This document shows, piece after piece, positions 1 through 12,864 of a stretch of DNA of 64,000 bases. The notes below the pieces were generated by a model, which worked only from the letters and a program-made list of their open reading frames with translations, searched no databases and was not told the origin of the DNA. The stretch is from the NCBI GenBank assembly GCA_933228675.1, contig OW121743.1, forward strand, positions 10,971,486 to 11,035,485, written 5' to 3'. The DNA is from Stomorhina lunata. Lineage: Eukaryota; Arthropoda; Insecta; Diptera; Rhiniidae. A program made the position numbers and the translations under genes. Each line of letters begins with the position of its first letter. Positions within the stretch are counted from its first letter, which is position 1.

Positions 1-3000
1 TGAACTAGAACTGAACTAGAACTGAACTAGAACTGAACTAGAACTGAACTAGAACTGAACTAGAACTGAACTAGAACTGAACTAGAACTGAACTAGAACT
101 GAACTAGAACTGAACTAGAACTGAACTAGAACTGAACTAGAACTGAACTAGAACTGAACTAGAACTGAACTAGAACTGAACTAGAACTGAACTAGAACTG
201 AACTAGAACTGAACTAGAACTGAACTAGAACTGAACTAGAACTGAACTAGAACTGAACTAGAACTGAACTAGAACTGAACTAGAACTGAACTAGAACTGA
301 ACTAGAACTGAACTAGAACTGAACTAGAACTGAACTAGAACTGAACTAGAACTGAACTAGAACTGAACTAGAACTGAACTAGAACTGAACTAGAACTGAA
401 CTAGAACTGAACTAGAACTGAACTAGAACTGAACTAGAACTGAACTAGAACTGAACTAGAACTGAACTAGAACTGAACTAGAACTGAACTAGAACTGAAC
501 TAGAACTGAACTAGAACTGAACTAGAACTGAACTAGAACTGAACTAGAACTGAACTAGAACTGAACTAGAACTGAACTAGAACTGAACTAGAACTGAACT
601 AGAACTGAACTAGAACTGAACTAGAACTGAACTAGAACTGAACTAGAACTGAACTAGAACTGAACTAGAACTGAACTAGAACTGAACTAGAACTGAACTA
701 GAACTGAACTAGAACTGAACTAGAACTGAACTAGAACTGAACTAGAACTGAACTAGAACTGAACTAGAACTGAACTAGAACTGAACTAGAACTGAACTAG
801 AACTGAACTAGAACTGAACTAGAACTGAACTAGAACTGAACTAGAACTGAACTAGAACTGAACTAGAACTGAACTAGAACTGAACTAGAACTGAACTAGA
901 ACTGAACTAGAACTGAACTAGAACTGAACTAGAACTGAACTAGAACTGAACTAGAACTGAACTAGAACTGAACTAGAACTGAACTAGAACTGAACTAGAA
1001 CTGAACTAGAACTGAACTAGAACTGAACTAGAACTGAACTAGAACTGAACTAGAACTGAACTAGAACTGAACTAGAACTGAACTAGAACTGAACTAGAAC
1101 TGAACTAGAACTGAACTAGAACTGAACTAGAACTGAACTAGAACTGAACTAGAACTGAACTAGAACTGAACTAGAACTGAACTAGAACTGAACTAGAACT
1201 GAACTAGAACTGAACTAGAACTGAACTAGAACTGAACTAGAACTGAACTAGAACTGAACTAGAACTGAACTAGAACTGAACTAGAACTGAACTAGAACTG
1301 AACTAGAACTGAACTAGAACTGAACTAGAACTGAACTAGAACTGAACTAGAACTGAACTAGAACTGAACTAGAACTGAACTAGAACTGAACTAGAACTGA
1401 ACTAGAACTGAACTAGAACTGAACTAGAACTGAACTAGAACTGAACTAGAACTGAACTAGAACTGAACTAGAACTGAACTAGAACTGAACTAGAACTGAA
1501 CTAGAACTGAACTAGAACTGAACTAGAACTGAACTAGAACTGAACTAGAACTGAACTAGAACTGAACTAGAACTGAACTAGAACTGAACTAGAACTGAAC
1601 TAGAACTGAACTAGAACTGAACTAGAACTGAACTAGAACTGAACTAGAACTGAACTAGAACTGAACTAGAACTGAACTAGAACTGAACTAGAACTGAACT
1701 AGAACTGAACTAGAACTGAACTAGAACTGAACTAGAACTGAACTAGAACTGAACTAGAACTGAACTAGAACTGAACTAGAACTGAACTAGAACTGAACTA
1801 GAACTGAACTAGAACTGAACTAGAACTGAACTAGAACTGAACTAGAACTGAACTAGAACTGAACTAGAACTGAACTAGAACTGAACTAGAACTGAACTAG
1901 AACTGAACTAGAACTGAACTAGAACTGAACTAGAACTGAACTAGAACTGAACTAGAACTGAACTAGAACTGAACTAGAACTGAACTAGAACTGAACTAGA
2001 ACTGAACTAGAACTGAACTAGAACTGAACTAGAACTGAACTAGAACTGAACTAGAACTGAACTAGAACTGAACTAGAACTGAACTAGAACTGAACTAGAA
2101 CTGAACTAGAACTGAACTAGAACTGAACTAGAACTGAACTAGAACTGAACTAGAACTGAACTAGAACTGAACTAGAACTGAACTAGAACTGAACTAGAAC
2201 TGAACTAGAACTGAACTAGAACTGAACTAGAACTGAACTAGAACTGAACTAGAACTGAACTAGAACTGAACTAGAACTGAACTAGAACTGAACTAGAACT
2301 GAACTAGAACTGAACTAGAACTGAACTAGAACTGAACTAGAACTGAACTAGAACTGAACTAGAACTGAACTAGAACTGAACTAGAACTGAACTAGAACTG
2401 AACTAGAACTGAACTAGAACTGAACTAGAACTGAACTAGAACTGAACTAGAACTGAACTAGAACTGAACTAGAACTGAACTAGAACTGAACTAGAACTGA
2501 ACTAGAACTGAACTAGAACTGAACTAGAACTGAACTAGAACTGAACTAGAACTGAACTAGAACTGAACTAGAACTGAACTAGAACTGAACTAGAACTGAA
2601 GTAGAACTGAACTAGAACTGAACTAGAACTGAACTAGAACTGAACTAGAACTGAACTAGAACTGAACTAGAACTGAACTAGAACTGAACTAGAACTGAAC
2701 TAGAACTGAACTAGAACTGAACTAGAACTGAACTAGAACTGAACTAGAACTGAACTAGAACTGAACTAGAACTGAACTAGAACTGAACTAGAACTGAACT
2801 AGAACTGAACTAGAACTGAACTAGAACTGAACTAGAACTGAACTAGAACTGAACTAGAACTGAACTAGAACTGAACTAGAACTGAACTAGAACTGAACTA
2901 GAACTGAACTAGAACTGAACTAGAACTGAACTAGAACTGAACTAGAACTGAACTAGAACTGAACTAGAACTGAACTAGAACTGAACTAGAACTGAACTAG

Positions 3001-3082
3001 AACTGAACTAGAACTGAACTAGAACTGAACTAGAACTGAACTAGAACTGAACTAGAACTGAACTAGAACTGAACTAGAACTG
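1..3082. repeat. 11-bp satellite (TGAACTAGAAC)n
   Basis: About 280 head-to-tail copies of an 11-bp unit fill the left edge of the window and probably continue beyond it. The array is nearly perfect. I see one substitution, near 2601, where the unit reads GAAGTAGAAC. The unit can be read as a hexamer TAGAAC plus a pentamer TGAAC. It is one base away from the unit of the array at 17289-18961. Confidence 0.97.
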
Positions 3083-3640
3083 TAGTAAAACTGTGTTAGA
3101 ACTTTTGTAGAGCTGATGTGGAATTGAAGTGGAACTCAAGTAGAACTGTTGTAAAACTATTGTAGAACTGTTGTGGAACTTTAGTAGAACTTTATTAAAA
3201 GTTTTGTATAATTTTAGTAGGAGTGTGATAGAACTGTAGTTTAACTGTAGCAGAACTGCTGTAAAACTGTTATAGAACAGTTGCGGAACTGTGGAAGAAC
3301 TATAGTAGAACATTCAGCAGAACTGTTGTGAAACTGTTATGAAACTGTTTCGAAACTATAGGAGAACTATAATAGAACTATAGCGGAAATACAGCAGAAC
3401 TATTGTAGAATTGTTGTGGATCTGTAGAAGAACTATAGTAGAACTGAAGTACAACTATAATAGAACTGTAGTAGTACTGTTGTAGAACTTTGTTGGTATT
3501 AGAACTGTAAAACTGTTGTGGAACTATAGTAGAACTGTAGTAGAATAATGGTATAACTTTACTTTTTCAGAATTTTAGTATTTAAAGTAGAACTGAAGTA
3601 GAACTGTAGTAGATCTATAGCTAAGTTGTAGCTGAATTAA
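3083..3640. repeat. decayed edge of the 11-bp satellite
   Basis: The 11-bp spacing continues past the pure array with many substitutions. Successive units read TGTAGTAAAAC, TGTGTTAGAAC, TTTTGTAGAGC, TGAAGTGGAAC and TGTTGTGGAAC. The consensus (roughly TGTAGTAGAAC) differs from the pure array. This is the usual pattern of old units surviving at an array edge where homogenisation is weak. The 79-codon open frame here is only a reading of the repeat. Confidence 0.85.
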
Positions 3641-5062
3641 ATCAAAACTGTAGTGTACAGTATTTTTTTACATTTTTGAAAAAAATATTGAACAGATTTA
3701 AATTTTGTTCTTAATAAAGTTATTTATCAACATCTTTTACAGTTGTCAGTTTAAATATTTTTTTTACTGATGTTAAAGGTAAAATTTAAGGCTTATTTTC
3801 AAACCTTTTTAACAACAACAATACAAGAAAACCAACAAAAATTCTTTATTGTTTAAGGCGTAACCGTTACACGTTTATCGTTAAATTTAAAAAAGTTGTT
3901 GAAACTAATAAAAATTGAAACCGAAACTGATAAAGATATTTTTTTTCAAATTCTTAGTTTTTGTTTTTTTAATTTCTGTTGCTGTTAATTTTTCTGCTAA
4001 CTAACATAAAATTGAGTCATAAAAATTTATTATGTAAAACGAATTATGTTATAAAAAATTTGAGATTTAAGTAAATATTAACTGGTAAAATTTATGTACA
4101 AATTAAAGTGGAAATAATTCGAAATTAAGGAAATTTAAGAAAATAATGTTTAATATTTATTTAAACATGATGTAAGGCTTGAAAATAAAAAATATGGAGA
4201 GATGTAAAAGATTTATGGCTTTTGGTTTAAAGTATTTTGGAAACTTTTAAATTTTAAGCAGGAAATGAAAATTTTTAAAATGACCTAAATTTTTTTTTAC
4301 AAAATTTTGTATTTTTTGTCTTAAATCAAAGATTATATTTCTGTTAATGAAAACTTCAATTTCAAGACTTTTTCTTTTAATATTTCAAAATTTTTAGATT
4401 TATGGATTCAAAATTGTTATATTAAATTTCCTTTCGCACTCTCTCAAACTCATGTTGCCTGTCATGTTAAACATTCTCCTAGTAATTGTCTGATATTAAT
4501 TTTTAATTTATTTTTTCTTCATCTTTACAAATCTGATAGAAACCCTCATTTATATGAAAATCTATACCGAACTCTGGGCACTTAATGTTCATATAAGCCA
4601 TGAATCTTTTGCCATATTGATGCCTTAAACGTTAACAGACAAAAATTTCATTTTTATTACAAAGAAAAAAAAATTCAATTATTTCTTATCGTTATAAACT
4701 ATTAAAACATCGTTTCAGCTAAATTAATGCAGGTGTAAACGTAAAAATTATTATTTCTTTTATATAAGAATCAAAAAAAAAAAACAGCAACAAAGCAACA
4801 ATTTTTAACTCATAATATAAATGTAATAAGTGAAAAAATTGTTAACATGAATTCTTCAGATGCTTCTTTTGAACTCGTTGAGAATCATGAAAATATGCGC
4901 AAATACAAAAATGATATACAGTGAGTAAAAATAGTTGGCCTTTGCTTTCGCTTTGAAATCTTTTGAAAACAGGCGCCACTTGTACGTTAATGGGAACATT
5001 TTCAAATAAACTTCGAAAGTATTAATACCAACAACAAACACCCTTTCCTAAGCTATTTAACA
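3641..5062. other. AT-rich unique sequence
   Basis: Low-GC sequence with poly-A and poly-T runs and no long open frame. The only coding-like segment I see is the candidate exon at 4847-4920. It is preceded by an A-rich, CAACAA-containing leader and by a TATATAAG at about 4762-4769. Confidence 0.6.
4847..4920 (+). CDS. candidate first coding exon (partial, unidentified)
   Basis: An ATG at 4847 has A at -3 and follows an A-rich, CAA-rich leader of fly 5'-UTR type. It opens 24 codons beginning MNSSDASFELVENHE and ending near KYKNDI. These run directly into a strong donor, GTGAGT, at 4921-4926, so the exon would end in phase 2. A minimal upstream ATG-TAA lies near 4821. Composition is more protein-like (mixed Asn, Ser, Glu, charged residues) than the surrounding AT-rich DNA. 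I do not recognise the peptide and found no matching downstream exon. The next intron would have to hold satellite arrays. This is inference from start context and donor only; chance occurrence is possible. Confidence 0.35.
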
Positions 5063-8000
5063 AAAATTTTTTCTTTTATTTTTATAGGAAATGTTTCAAA
5101 AATTTCCTTTATTTTTATAGCAAATTTTTCAAAAATTTCCTATTTTTATAGGAAATATTTCAAAAATTTTCTATTTTTTTAAAGGAAATTTTTCAAAAAT
5201 TTTTTATTTTTTTAAAGGAAATTTTTCAAAAATTTCCTATTTTTTAAAGGAAATTTTTCAAAAATTTCCTATTTCTTTAAAGGAAATTTTTCAAAAATTT
5301 CCTATTTTTTTAAAGGAAATTTTACAAAAACTTCCTATCTTTTTATAGGAAATTTTTCAAAAATTTTCTATTTTTTTATAGGAAATTTTTCAAAAATTTC
5401 CTATTTTTTTTAAGGAAATTTTTCAAAACTTTCCTATTTTTTTAAAGAAAATTTTTCAAAAATTTCCTATTTTTTAAAGGAAATTTTTCAAAAATTTCCT
5501 ATTTTTATAGGAAATTTTTCAAAAATTTCCTATTTTTATAGGAAATTTTTCAGAAATTTCCTATTTTTATAGGAAATTTTTCAAAAATTTCCTATTTTTA
5601 TAGGAAATTTTTCAAAAATTTCCTATTTTTATAGGAAATTTTTCAAAAATTTCCTATTTTTATAGGAAATTTTTCAAAAATTTCCTATTTTTATAGGAAA
5701 TTTTTCAAAAATTTCCTATTTTTATAGAAATTTTTCAAAAATTTCCTATTTTTATAGGAAATTTTTCAAAAATTTCCTATTTTTATAGGAAATTTTTCAA
5801 AAATTTCCTATTTTTATAGGAAATTTTTCAAAAATTTCCTATTTTTATAGGAAATTTTTCAAAAATTTCCTATTTTTATAGGAAATTTTTCAAAAATTTC
5901 CTATTTTTATAGGAAATTTTTCAAAAATTTCCTATTTTTATAGGAAATTTTTCAAAAATTTCCTATTTTTATAGGAAATTTTTCAAAAATTTCCTATTTT
6001 TATAGGAAATTTTTCAAAAATTTCCTATTTTTATAGGAAATTTTTCAAAAATTTCCTATTTTTATAGGAAAATTTTCAAAAATTTCCTATTTTTATAGGA
6101 AATTTTTCAAAAATTTCCTATTTTTATAGGAAATTTTTCAAAAATTTCCTATTTTTATAGGAAATTTTTCAAAAATTTCCTATTTTTATAGGAAATTTTT
6201 CAAAAATTTTCTATTTTTATAGGAAATTTTTCAAAAATTTCCTATTTTTATAGGAAATTTTTCAAAAATTTCCTATTTTTATAGGAAATTTTTCAAAAAT
6301 TTCCTATTTTTATAGGAAATTTTTCAAAAATTTCCTATTTTTATAGGAAATTTTTCAAAAATTTCCTATTTTTATAGGAAATTTTTCAAAAATTTCCTAT
6401 TTTTATAGGAAATTTTTCAAAAATTTCCTATTTTATAGGAAATTGTTCAAAAATTTCCTATTTTTATAGGAAATTTTTCAAAAATTTCCTATTTTTATAG
6501 GAAATTTTTCAAAAATTTCCTATTTTTATAGGAAATTTTTCAAAAATTTCCTATTTTTATAGGAAATTTTTCAAAAATTTCCTATTTTTTTAAGGAAATT
6601 TTTCAAAAATTTCCTATTTTTTTAAGGAAATCTTTCAAAAATTTCCTATTTTTTTAAGGAAATCTTTCAAAAATTTCCTATTTTTTTAAGGAAATTTTTC
6701 AAAAATTTCCTATTTTTTTAAGGAAATTTTTCAAAAATTTCCTATTTTTTTAAGGAATTTTTTCAAAAATTTCCTATTTTTTTAAGGAAAATTTTCAAAA
6801 ATTTCCTATTTTTTTAAGGAAATTTTTCAAAAATTTCCTACTTTTTTAAGGAAATTTTTCAAAAATTTCCTATTTTTTTAAGGAAATTTTTCAAAAATTT
6901 CCTATTTTTATAGGAAATTTTTCAAAAATTTCCTATTTTTATAGGAAATTTTTCAAAAATTTCCTATTTTTATAGGAAATTTTTCAAAAATTTCCTATTT
7001 TTATAGGAAATTTTTCAAAAATTTCCTATTTTTATAGGAAATTTTTCAAAAATTTCCTATTTTTATAGGAAATTTTTCAAAAATTTCCTATTTTTATAGG
7101 AAATTTTTCAAAAATTTCCTATTTTTATAGGAAATTTTTCAAAAATTTCCTATTTTTATAGGAAATTTTTCAAAAATTTCCTATTTTTATAGGAAATTTT
7201 TCAAAAATTTCCTATTTTTATAGGAAATTTTTCAAAAATTTCCTATTTTTATAGGAAATTTTTCAAAAATTTCCTATTTTTATAGGAAATTTTTCAAAAA
7301 TTTCCTATTTTTATAGGAAATTTTTCAAAAATTTCCTATTTTTATTTTTATAGGAAATTTTTCAAAAATTTCCTATTTTTATTTTTATAGGAAATTTTTC
7401 AAAAATTTCCTATTTTGATAGGAAATTTTTCAAAAATTTCCTATTTTTATAGGAAATTTTTCAAAAATTTCCTATTTTTATAGGAAATTTTTCAAAAATT
7501 TCCTATTTTTATAGGATATTTTTCAAAAATTTCCTATTTTTATAGGAAATTTTTCAAAAATTTCCTATTTTTATAGGAAATTTTTCAAAAATTTCCTATT
7601 TTTATAGGAAATTTTTCAAAAATGTCCTATTTTTATAGGAAATTTTTCAAAAATTTCCTATTTTTATAGGAAATTTTTCAAAAATTTCCTATTTTTATAG
7701 GAAATTTTTCAAAAATTTCCTATTTTTATAGGAAATTTTTCAAAAATTTCCTATTTTTATAGGAAATTTTTCAAAAATTTCCTATTTTTATAGGAAATTT
7801 TTCAAAAATTTCCTATTTTTATAGGAAATTTTTCAAAAATTTCCTATTTTTATAGGAAATTTTTCAAAAATTTCCTATTTTTATAGGAAATTTTTCAAAA
7901 ATTTCCTATTTTTATAGGAATTTTTCAAAAATTTCCTATTTTTATAGGAAATTTTTCAAAAATTTCCTATTTTTATAGGAAATTTTTCAAAAATTTCCTA

Positions 8001-8313
8001 TTTTTATAGGAAATTTTTCAAAAATTTCCTATTTTTATAGGAAATTTTTCAAAAATTTCCTATTTTTATAGGAAATTTTTCAAAAATTTCCTATTTTTAT
8101 AGGAAATTTTTCAAAAATTTCCTATTTTTATAGGAAATTTTTCAAAAATTTCCTATTTTTATAGGAAATTTTTCAAAAATTTCCTATTTTTATAGGAAAT
8201 TTTTCAAAAACTTCCTATTTTTATAGGAAATTTTTCAAAAATTTCCTATTTTTATAGGAAATTTTTCAAAAATTTCCTATTTTTATAAGAAGCTTTTCAA
8301 AAACTGCTATATT
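5063..8313. repeat. 31-bp self-complementary (hairpin) satellite
   Basis: About 100 copies of a 31-bp unit. Each unit has a 13-nt arm ATAGGAAATTTTT, a single C, the exact complementary arm AAAAATTTCCTAT, and a TTTT spacer. Because the spacer is also flanked by complementary arms, every arm can pair with either neighbour, giving a 1-nt (C) or a 4-nt (TTTT) loop. A sub-block at about 6580-6890 replaces TTTTATAGG by TTTTTTTAAGG. Two units near 7341-7390 carry an extra ATTTTT. The first few units (5063-5500) and the last one are decayed. No coding capacity. Confidence 0.97.
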
Positions 8314-8609
8314 AATTAGACATTTTGTAAATTCATGTATTTTTGACTTTTTGTCTTTATCTGTATCGTCGTAGTCTATTTCTTTATTTGCAACTAAGTC
8401 CTTGTCTAATCCTGTATTTCATCTTATGTCTTAGTCTATGCTCCTGACTATACCATAACCTATTTCTCGGATATTAATTTTATATCCTTTTTTGTCTTAG
8501 CATCATTTAATGCCTTTAAAATTTTATTTAAATATTTAATATTTGTTATGTTAAATCCCCTGTCTGTCATTAGTGCCACCTGTCATTATTTTGAAAAGTT
8601 AATTTGATA

Positions 8610-8636
8610 CAAAACAAAAGACTTAAGCAACAAACA
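8610..8636 (+). repeat. dispersed motif M1, copy 1
   Basis: Contains CAAAACAAAAGACTTAAG followed by CAACAAAC. The same motif recurs at 12865-12890 and 19612-19644 on this strand and at 16493-16525 on the other. Function unknown. Confidence 0.7.
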
Positions 8637-8951
8637 TGCAGTTAATTGCTAGAAATTTATGTTTTTTATTTTTAATTCTTTTATTTGTTTAAATGTTTCT
8701 TGCAAAAGCTGTTAAGGAAAAAAACATCGTCACACTTAATTAAGAGTGTAAATTGTTGTTTTTTGTAAACTTTTTTCCACTAAATAAACATTTTCTGTCA
8801 GATATAAACCAGACAATTACAACTTTAATAGCACAACTATTTCTCAAATCAGTAGAAAAAAAAATTACATTTAATTACTTTTGAATCGTTTGAGTGTGTA
8901 TGAGTCTCTTTATTGACAGCTAAGAAAAATGTTTGGGAAAAAAATTAAAAT

Positions 8952-8968
8952 GTCATTGTTATGGCGCC
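8952..8968 (+). repeat. dispersed motif M2, copy 1
   Basis: GTCATTGTTATGGCGCC. A 16-of-17 match lies on the minus strand at 15985-16001. In both places M2 lies downstream of an M1 copy on the same strand, about 340 bp away here and about 490 bp away in the other copy. Confidence 0.5.
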
Positions 8969-9625
8969 TTTGAGGTTTTATCATAAGAATAGAAAAAACA
9001 TAAATGTTTGTTTAAAGCATTTTCTCAGTGATTGGACAGAAATTCTTTTTTATTTATATAGTATTTGAAAATCTGACATAAACTTTAAATATTTTCCTAC
9101 CTCTTCCTGAAAAATCATTAAATACTTTATTATTTTTCTTATATCTCGTATGTGTAAATTATATCTGATGAAATTTTAAACTTTTTCTTGATAAAGCCGC
9201 GTTTTTGCTGATCTTTTCTTATTTGTATTTAATATCCCTCGTTTCTTGTTTCGCTTTTCCTTTGTAATTTATCTTAAAATTAAAATTCTTAGAAATTTAT
9301 TTTATTGTGTTTTAAATCATTCATCTCTAGTGCAACATCAATAACAACAAGAAACATTTTAATATGTCGGCAATTTAATGTTTATAACTCATATTTCATT
9401 TCCGTTTCTGATTTGGAAGAATTAAAAATCTGAAAAGACTTAATGAAGAGGCTAAAAAATTGTATTAAAGTTTAATTTTCCTTTATTATTAAACAGATAA
9501 TGGTCAAAAGATGAAAGCCAATCAAAGAGTTCATAACAAAAACACCATTTCCAAAAGACAATTTTTTCTTTTATAAAACAAATGCATGATAAGTCAAAAA
9601 CAAACATTTTGAACAGAAACTAAGG

Positions 9626-10994
9626 GACATAGACTAAGACATAGACTAAGATATATACTAAGACATAGACTAAGACATAGACTAAGAAATAGACTAGGAC
9701 ATAGACTAGGACATAGACTAAGACATAGACTAAGACATAGACTAACACATAGACTAAGACATAGACTAAGACATAGACTAAGACATAGACTAAGACATAG
9801 ACTAAGACATAGACTAAGGCATAGACTAAGACATAGACTAAGACATAGACTAAGACATAGACTAAGACATAGACTAAGACATAGACTAAGACATAGACTA
9901 AAACATAGACTAAGACATAGACAAAGACATCGACTAAGACATAGACTAAGACATAGACTAAGACATAGACTAAGACATCGACTAAGACATGGACTAAGAC
10001 ATAGACTAAGACATAGACTAAGACATAGGCTAAGACATAGACTAAGACATAGACTAAGACATAGACTAAGACATAGACTAAGACATAGACTAAGACATAG
10101 ACTAAGACATAGACTAAGACATAGACTAAGACATAGACTAAGACATAGACTAAGACATAGACTAAGACATAGACTAAGACATAGACTAAGACATAGACTA
10201 AGACATAGACTAAGACATAGACTAAGACATAGACTAAGACATAGACTAAGACATAGACTAAGACATAGACTAAGACATAGACTAAGACATAGACTAAGAC
10301 ATAGACTAAGACATAGACTCAGACATAGACTAAGACATAGACTCAGACATAGACTAAGACATAGACTAAGACATAGACTAAGACATAGACTAAGACATAG
10401 ACTAAGACATAGACTAAGACATAGACTAAGACATAGACTAAGACATAGACTAAGACATAGACTAAGACATAGACTAAGACATAGACTAAGACATAGACTA
10501 AGACATAGACTAAGACATAGACTAAGACATAGACTAAGACATAGACAAAGACATAGACTAAGACATAGACAAAGACATAGACTAAGACATAGACTAAGAC
10601 ATAGACTAAGACATAGACTAAGACATAGACTAAGACATAGACTAAGACATAGACTAAGACATAGACTAAGACATAGACTAAGACATAGACTAAGACATAG
10701 ACTAAGACATAGACTAAGACATAGACTAAGACATAGACTAAGACATAGACTAAGACATAGACTAAGACATAAACTAAGACATAGACTAAGACATAGACTA
10801 AGACATAGACTAAGACATAGACTAAGACATAGACTAAGACATAGACTAAGACATAGATTAAGACATAGACTAAGACATAGACTAAGACATAGACTAAGAC
10901 ATAGACTAAGACATAGACTAAGGCATAGACTAAAACAAAGACTAGGACATGGACTAAGACATAGATTAAGACATAGATTAAGACATGGACTAAG
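9626..10994. repeat. 12-bp satellite (AGACATAGACTA)n
   Basis: About 114 tandem copies of a 12-bp unit, itself two related hexamers (AGACAT and AGACTA). Scattered substitutions are denser at both ends (for example AGACATCGACTA near 9930-9980 and AAACAAAGACTAGG near 10930). The minus-strand open frame across it, reading VYVL repeats, follows only from the period being a multiple of three. Confidence 0.97.
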
Positions 10995-11319
10995 AGCAAA
11001 GGTCTTTAGACAAAGTTCAGATTTAACTCTAATACTAAGTTAAATGTATTCTATGTATTTACTAGCCTCAGCATCCAATTTGAGTTCATTCGTGGTTTCC
11101 TGATTTTTCTTGCAAATATTTTGTTAGCAATTTTTTTCTACATATTTCCATTTGGTTATTTCTTAAGTTTTTAACACAGTAGAGTTTTTCCACATACACA
11201 AACATTTGTCATGAAAAGTATTTTAATGGAATTAGTTTTTTTCCTTACAAGTTTCTTGTTTTTGTTGTTTGTTGCCGCAACAAACACATTAACATACATT
11301 AAACATTGTTTAAGGTGGT

Positions 11320-11421
11320 TTATGTTCTAATCATGTTGCTTTCGGCAACATTGTTGCTATTTCCTTTGGTGGCCTGTTGTTTCCCCCCATCATCAACAAC
11401 ATCATCATTCTTCTCTTGTAG
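11320..11421 (-). CDS. candidate terminal coding exon (partial, unidentified)
   Basis: On the minus strand a pyrimidine tract ending TTTTTCTTCCGCAG (acceptor AG at 11423-11422) is followed by 33 codons and TAA. The peptide begins LQEKNDDVVDDGGKQQ and ends NVAESNMIRT. It is hydrophilic and acidic then Asn-rich, and is higher in GC than its surroundings. That is what a C-terminal exon of a fly protein could look like. The reading assumes phase 0. I do not recognise the protein. No partner exon was found to the right on this strand, where satellites dominate. TTG and CAA runs are common in fly noncoding DNA, so a chance frame is a real alternative. Confidence 0.3.
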   Translation of the reverse strand, partial: LQEKNDDVVDDGGKQQATKGNSNNVAESNMIRT

Positions 11422-11759
11422 CTGCGGAAGAAAAACATAGAAAAATGTTGATACATGTTCGAAAAAATTTTACCTGATTAACTTTGGGGTATTTTTTTTA
11501 CAGTTAAACAAGGATGTTTTTCCCCGGGCTTTTATATAATATTTGTTAGTTTTTTTCAATGTTGAAGAATGGTCATGTTCTTGGGGTGATTTGAATAGTT
11601 TGATAAATAAAATAAGCAAAAGAAAAAAATAATTGCATTATAAATGATTTGAAGTATATTGTAACTAATAGAGGCATGATTAAATAGCATTAAATAATAT
11701 GAAATGCGAAAAATTCCAGCGATTTAGTTGTATAATCAAAGCGACAAAATAACAAAATA

Positions 11760-12055
11760 ATGGACATAGAAACAAACTTAGACAATGATAGAGTTTGAGA
11801 TATAAGCTAAGACATAGTCTAAGATTTTGCCTAAGACATAGATTACTACATAGACTAAGACATAAACTAAGATTAAGAAATTTCTAAATTAGTCTTTTCT
11901 TGGTTTATATTTTCGTCTTAGCCAATGTCTTAGTTTCTGTCTAGCTCTTTGTCTTAGCCTGTGTATTAGTGTGTATCATAGTGGATGTCTTAGTATATAG
12001 GTCTCAGTTTTATTGTAGTCTATGCTCGTGTCTAATTTCTTGTCCACTTCCATGT
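11760..12055. repeat. decayed 12-mer satellite patch with orientation switch
   Basis: From about 11760 to 11880 the plus strand reads AGACATAG/ACTAAGAC-type units. From about 11890 to 12055 it reads the complement (GTCTTAG, TAGTCTATG). The two halves meet near 11885 as an imperfect inverted repeat. All units are heavily diverged. Confidence 0.65.
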
Positions 12056-12864
12056 TCATGTAATTAACCCTATCATACTTTTACTTTTTCTTACTTTTGT
12101 TTCAACTGTCAAAAATCAAATTCACAGCTTCTGAACATGTCCTATCACCTATCACCTGTGCCTATCAATTTACCACACCCTCAAACGTAACATAAAACTG
12201 TAGGGTACAATTACACATTTGAATGGACTGAAACCATTGACAACAAATTCAAAAGAATCAAGAAAAAATATTTTGTTTCTTAGTTTTTTAAATTTATTTT
12301 AATTAATGCAAATAATTAAACAAAAATTGTTCAGGATTTGTAAACAGATAACAACCATTTCTAGAAAATATAGAAAATATTAGAAATTTTCCAAAATAAT
12401 AACAAAGAAGCTATTAAAGTTTGAAACCAAAATAGACAACCCTTAACATAAAAAATTAAAATTTTCCCAAAAAAGATAAAATTTTCCAACATTTTATCAC
12501 AAAAATACAAAAATTTCAAATTTTCTCCCTTGTCTTATACGAAAAAATATCTTGCGATCTCATCAATTTGTTATTTAATGTTAATTAAGTTATAAAAAAA
12601 TTTATGTCATCCGGTTTGTGATGATTTATGATGTTGCAAAAAAAAAAAAAAATCATAATTTTAATAAATTATAATAATAACTTAAAAAAATTTGCTCATA
12701 AGGTTATAAAACTTTGCCAAGAAAACAAAATATAAAATAGCAAAATTTTGATATAAACAAATAAATATTAAAATCATAAATTAAATTAGTCAATTAATAA
12801 AGATATAAAAAATTTAATATAAAATAAAATTCAACAATTTTGTCGTCTTTTAAAAAATCTCTAT

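Larger units (their letters stand above)
8314..9625. other. AT-rich unique sequence with scattered old repeat motifs
   Basis: No open frame of interest. At about 8390-8460 there are decayed matches to the 12-mer satellite in opposite orientation (for example TCTTAGTCTATG). A copy of a dispersed CAAAACAAAAGACTTA motif lies at 8610-8636, and a GTCATTGTTATGGCGCC motif at 8952-8968. Confidence 0.6.

Noticed and set aside
5063..8313. CRISPR-like array of palindromic repeats
   Set aside because: There are no unique spacers, the 4-nt spacer is constant, and the genome is eukaryotic.
10343..10999. 218-codon minus-strand frame (VYVL repeats)
   Set aside because: Same artefact over the 12-mer array.
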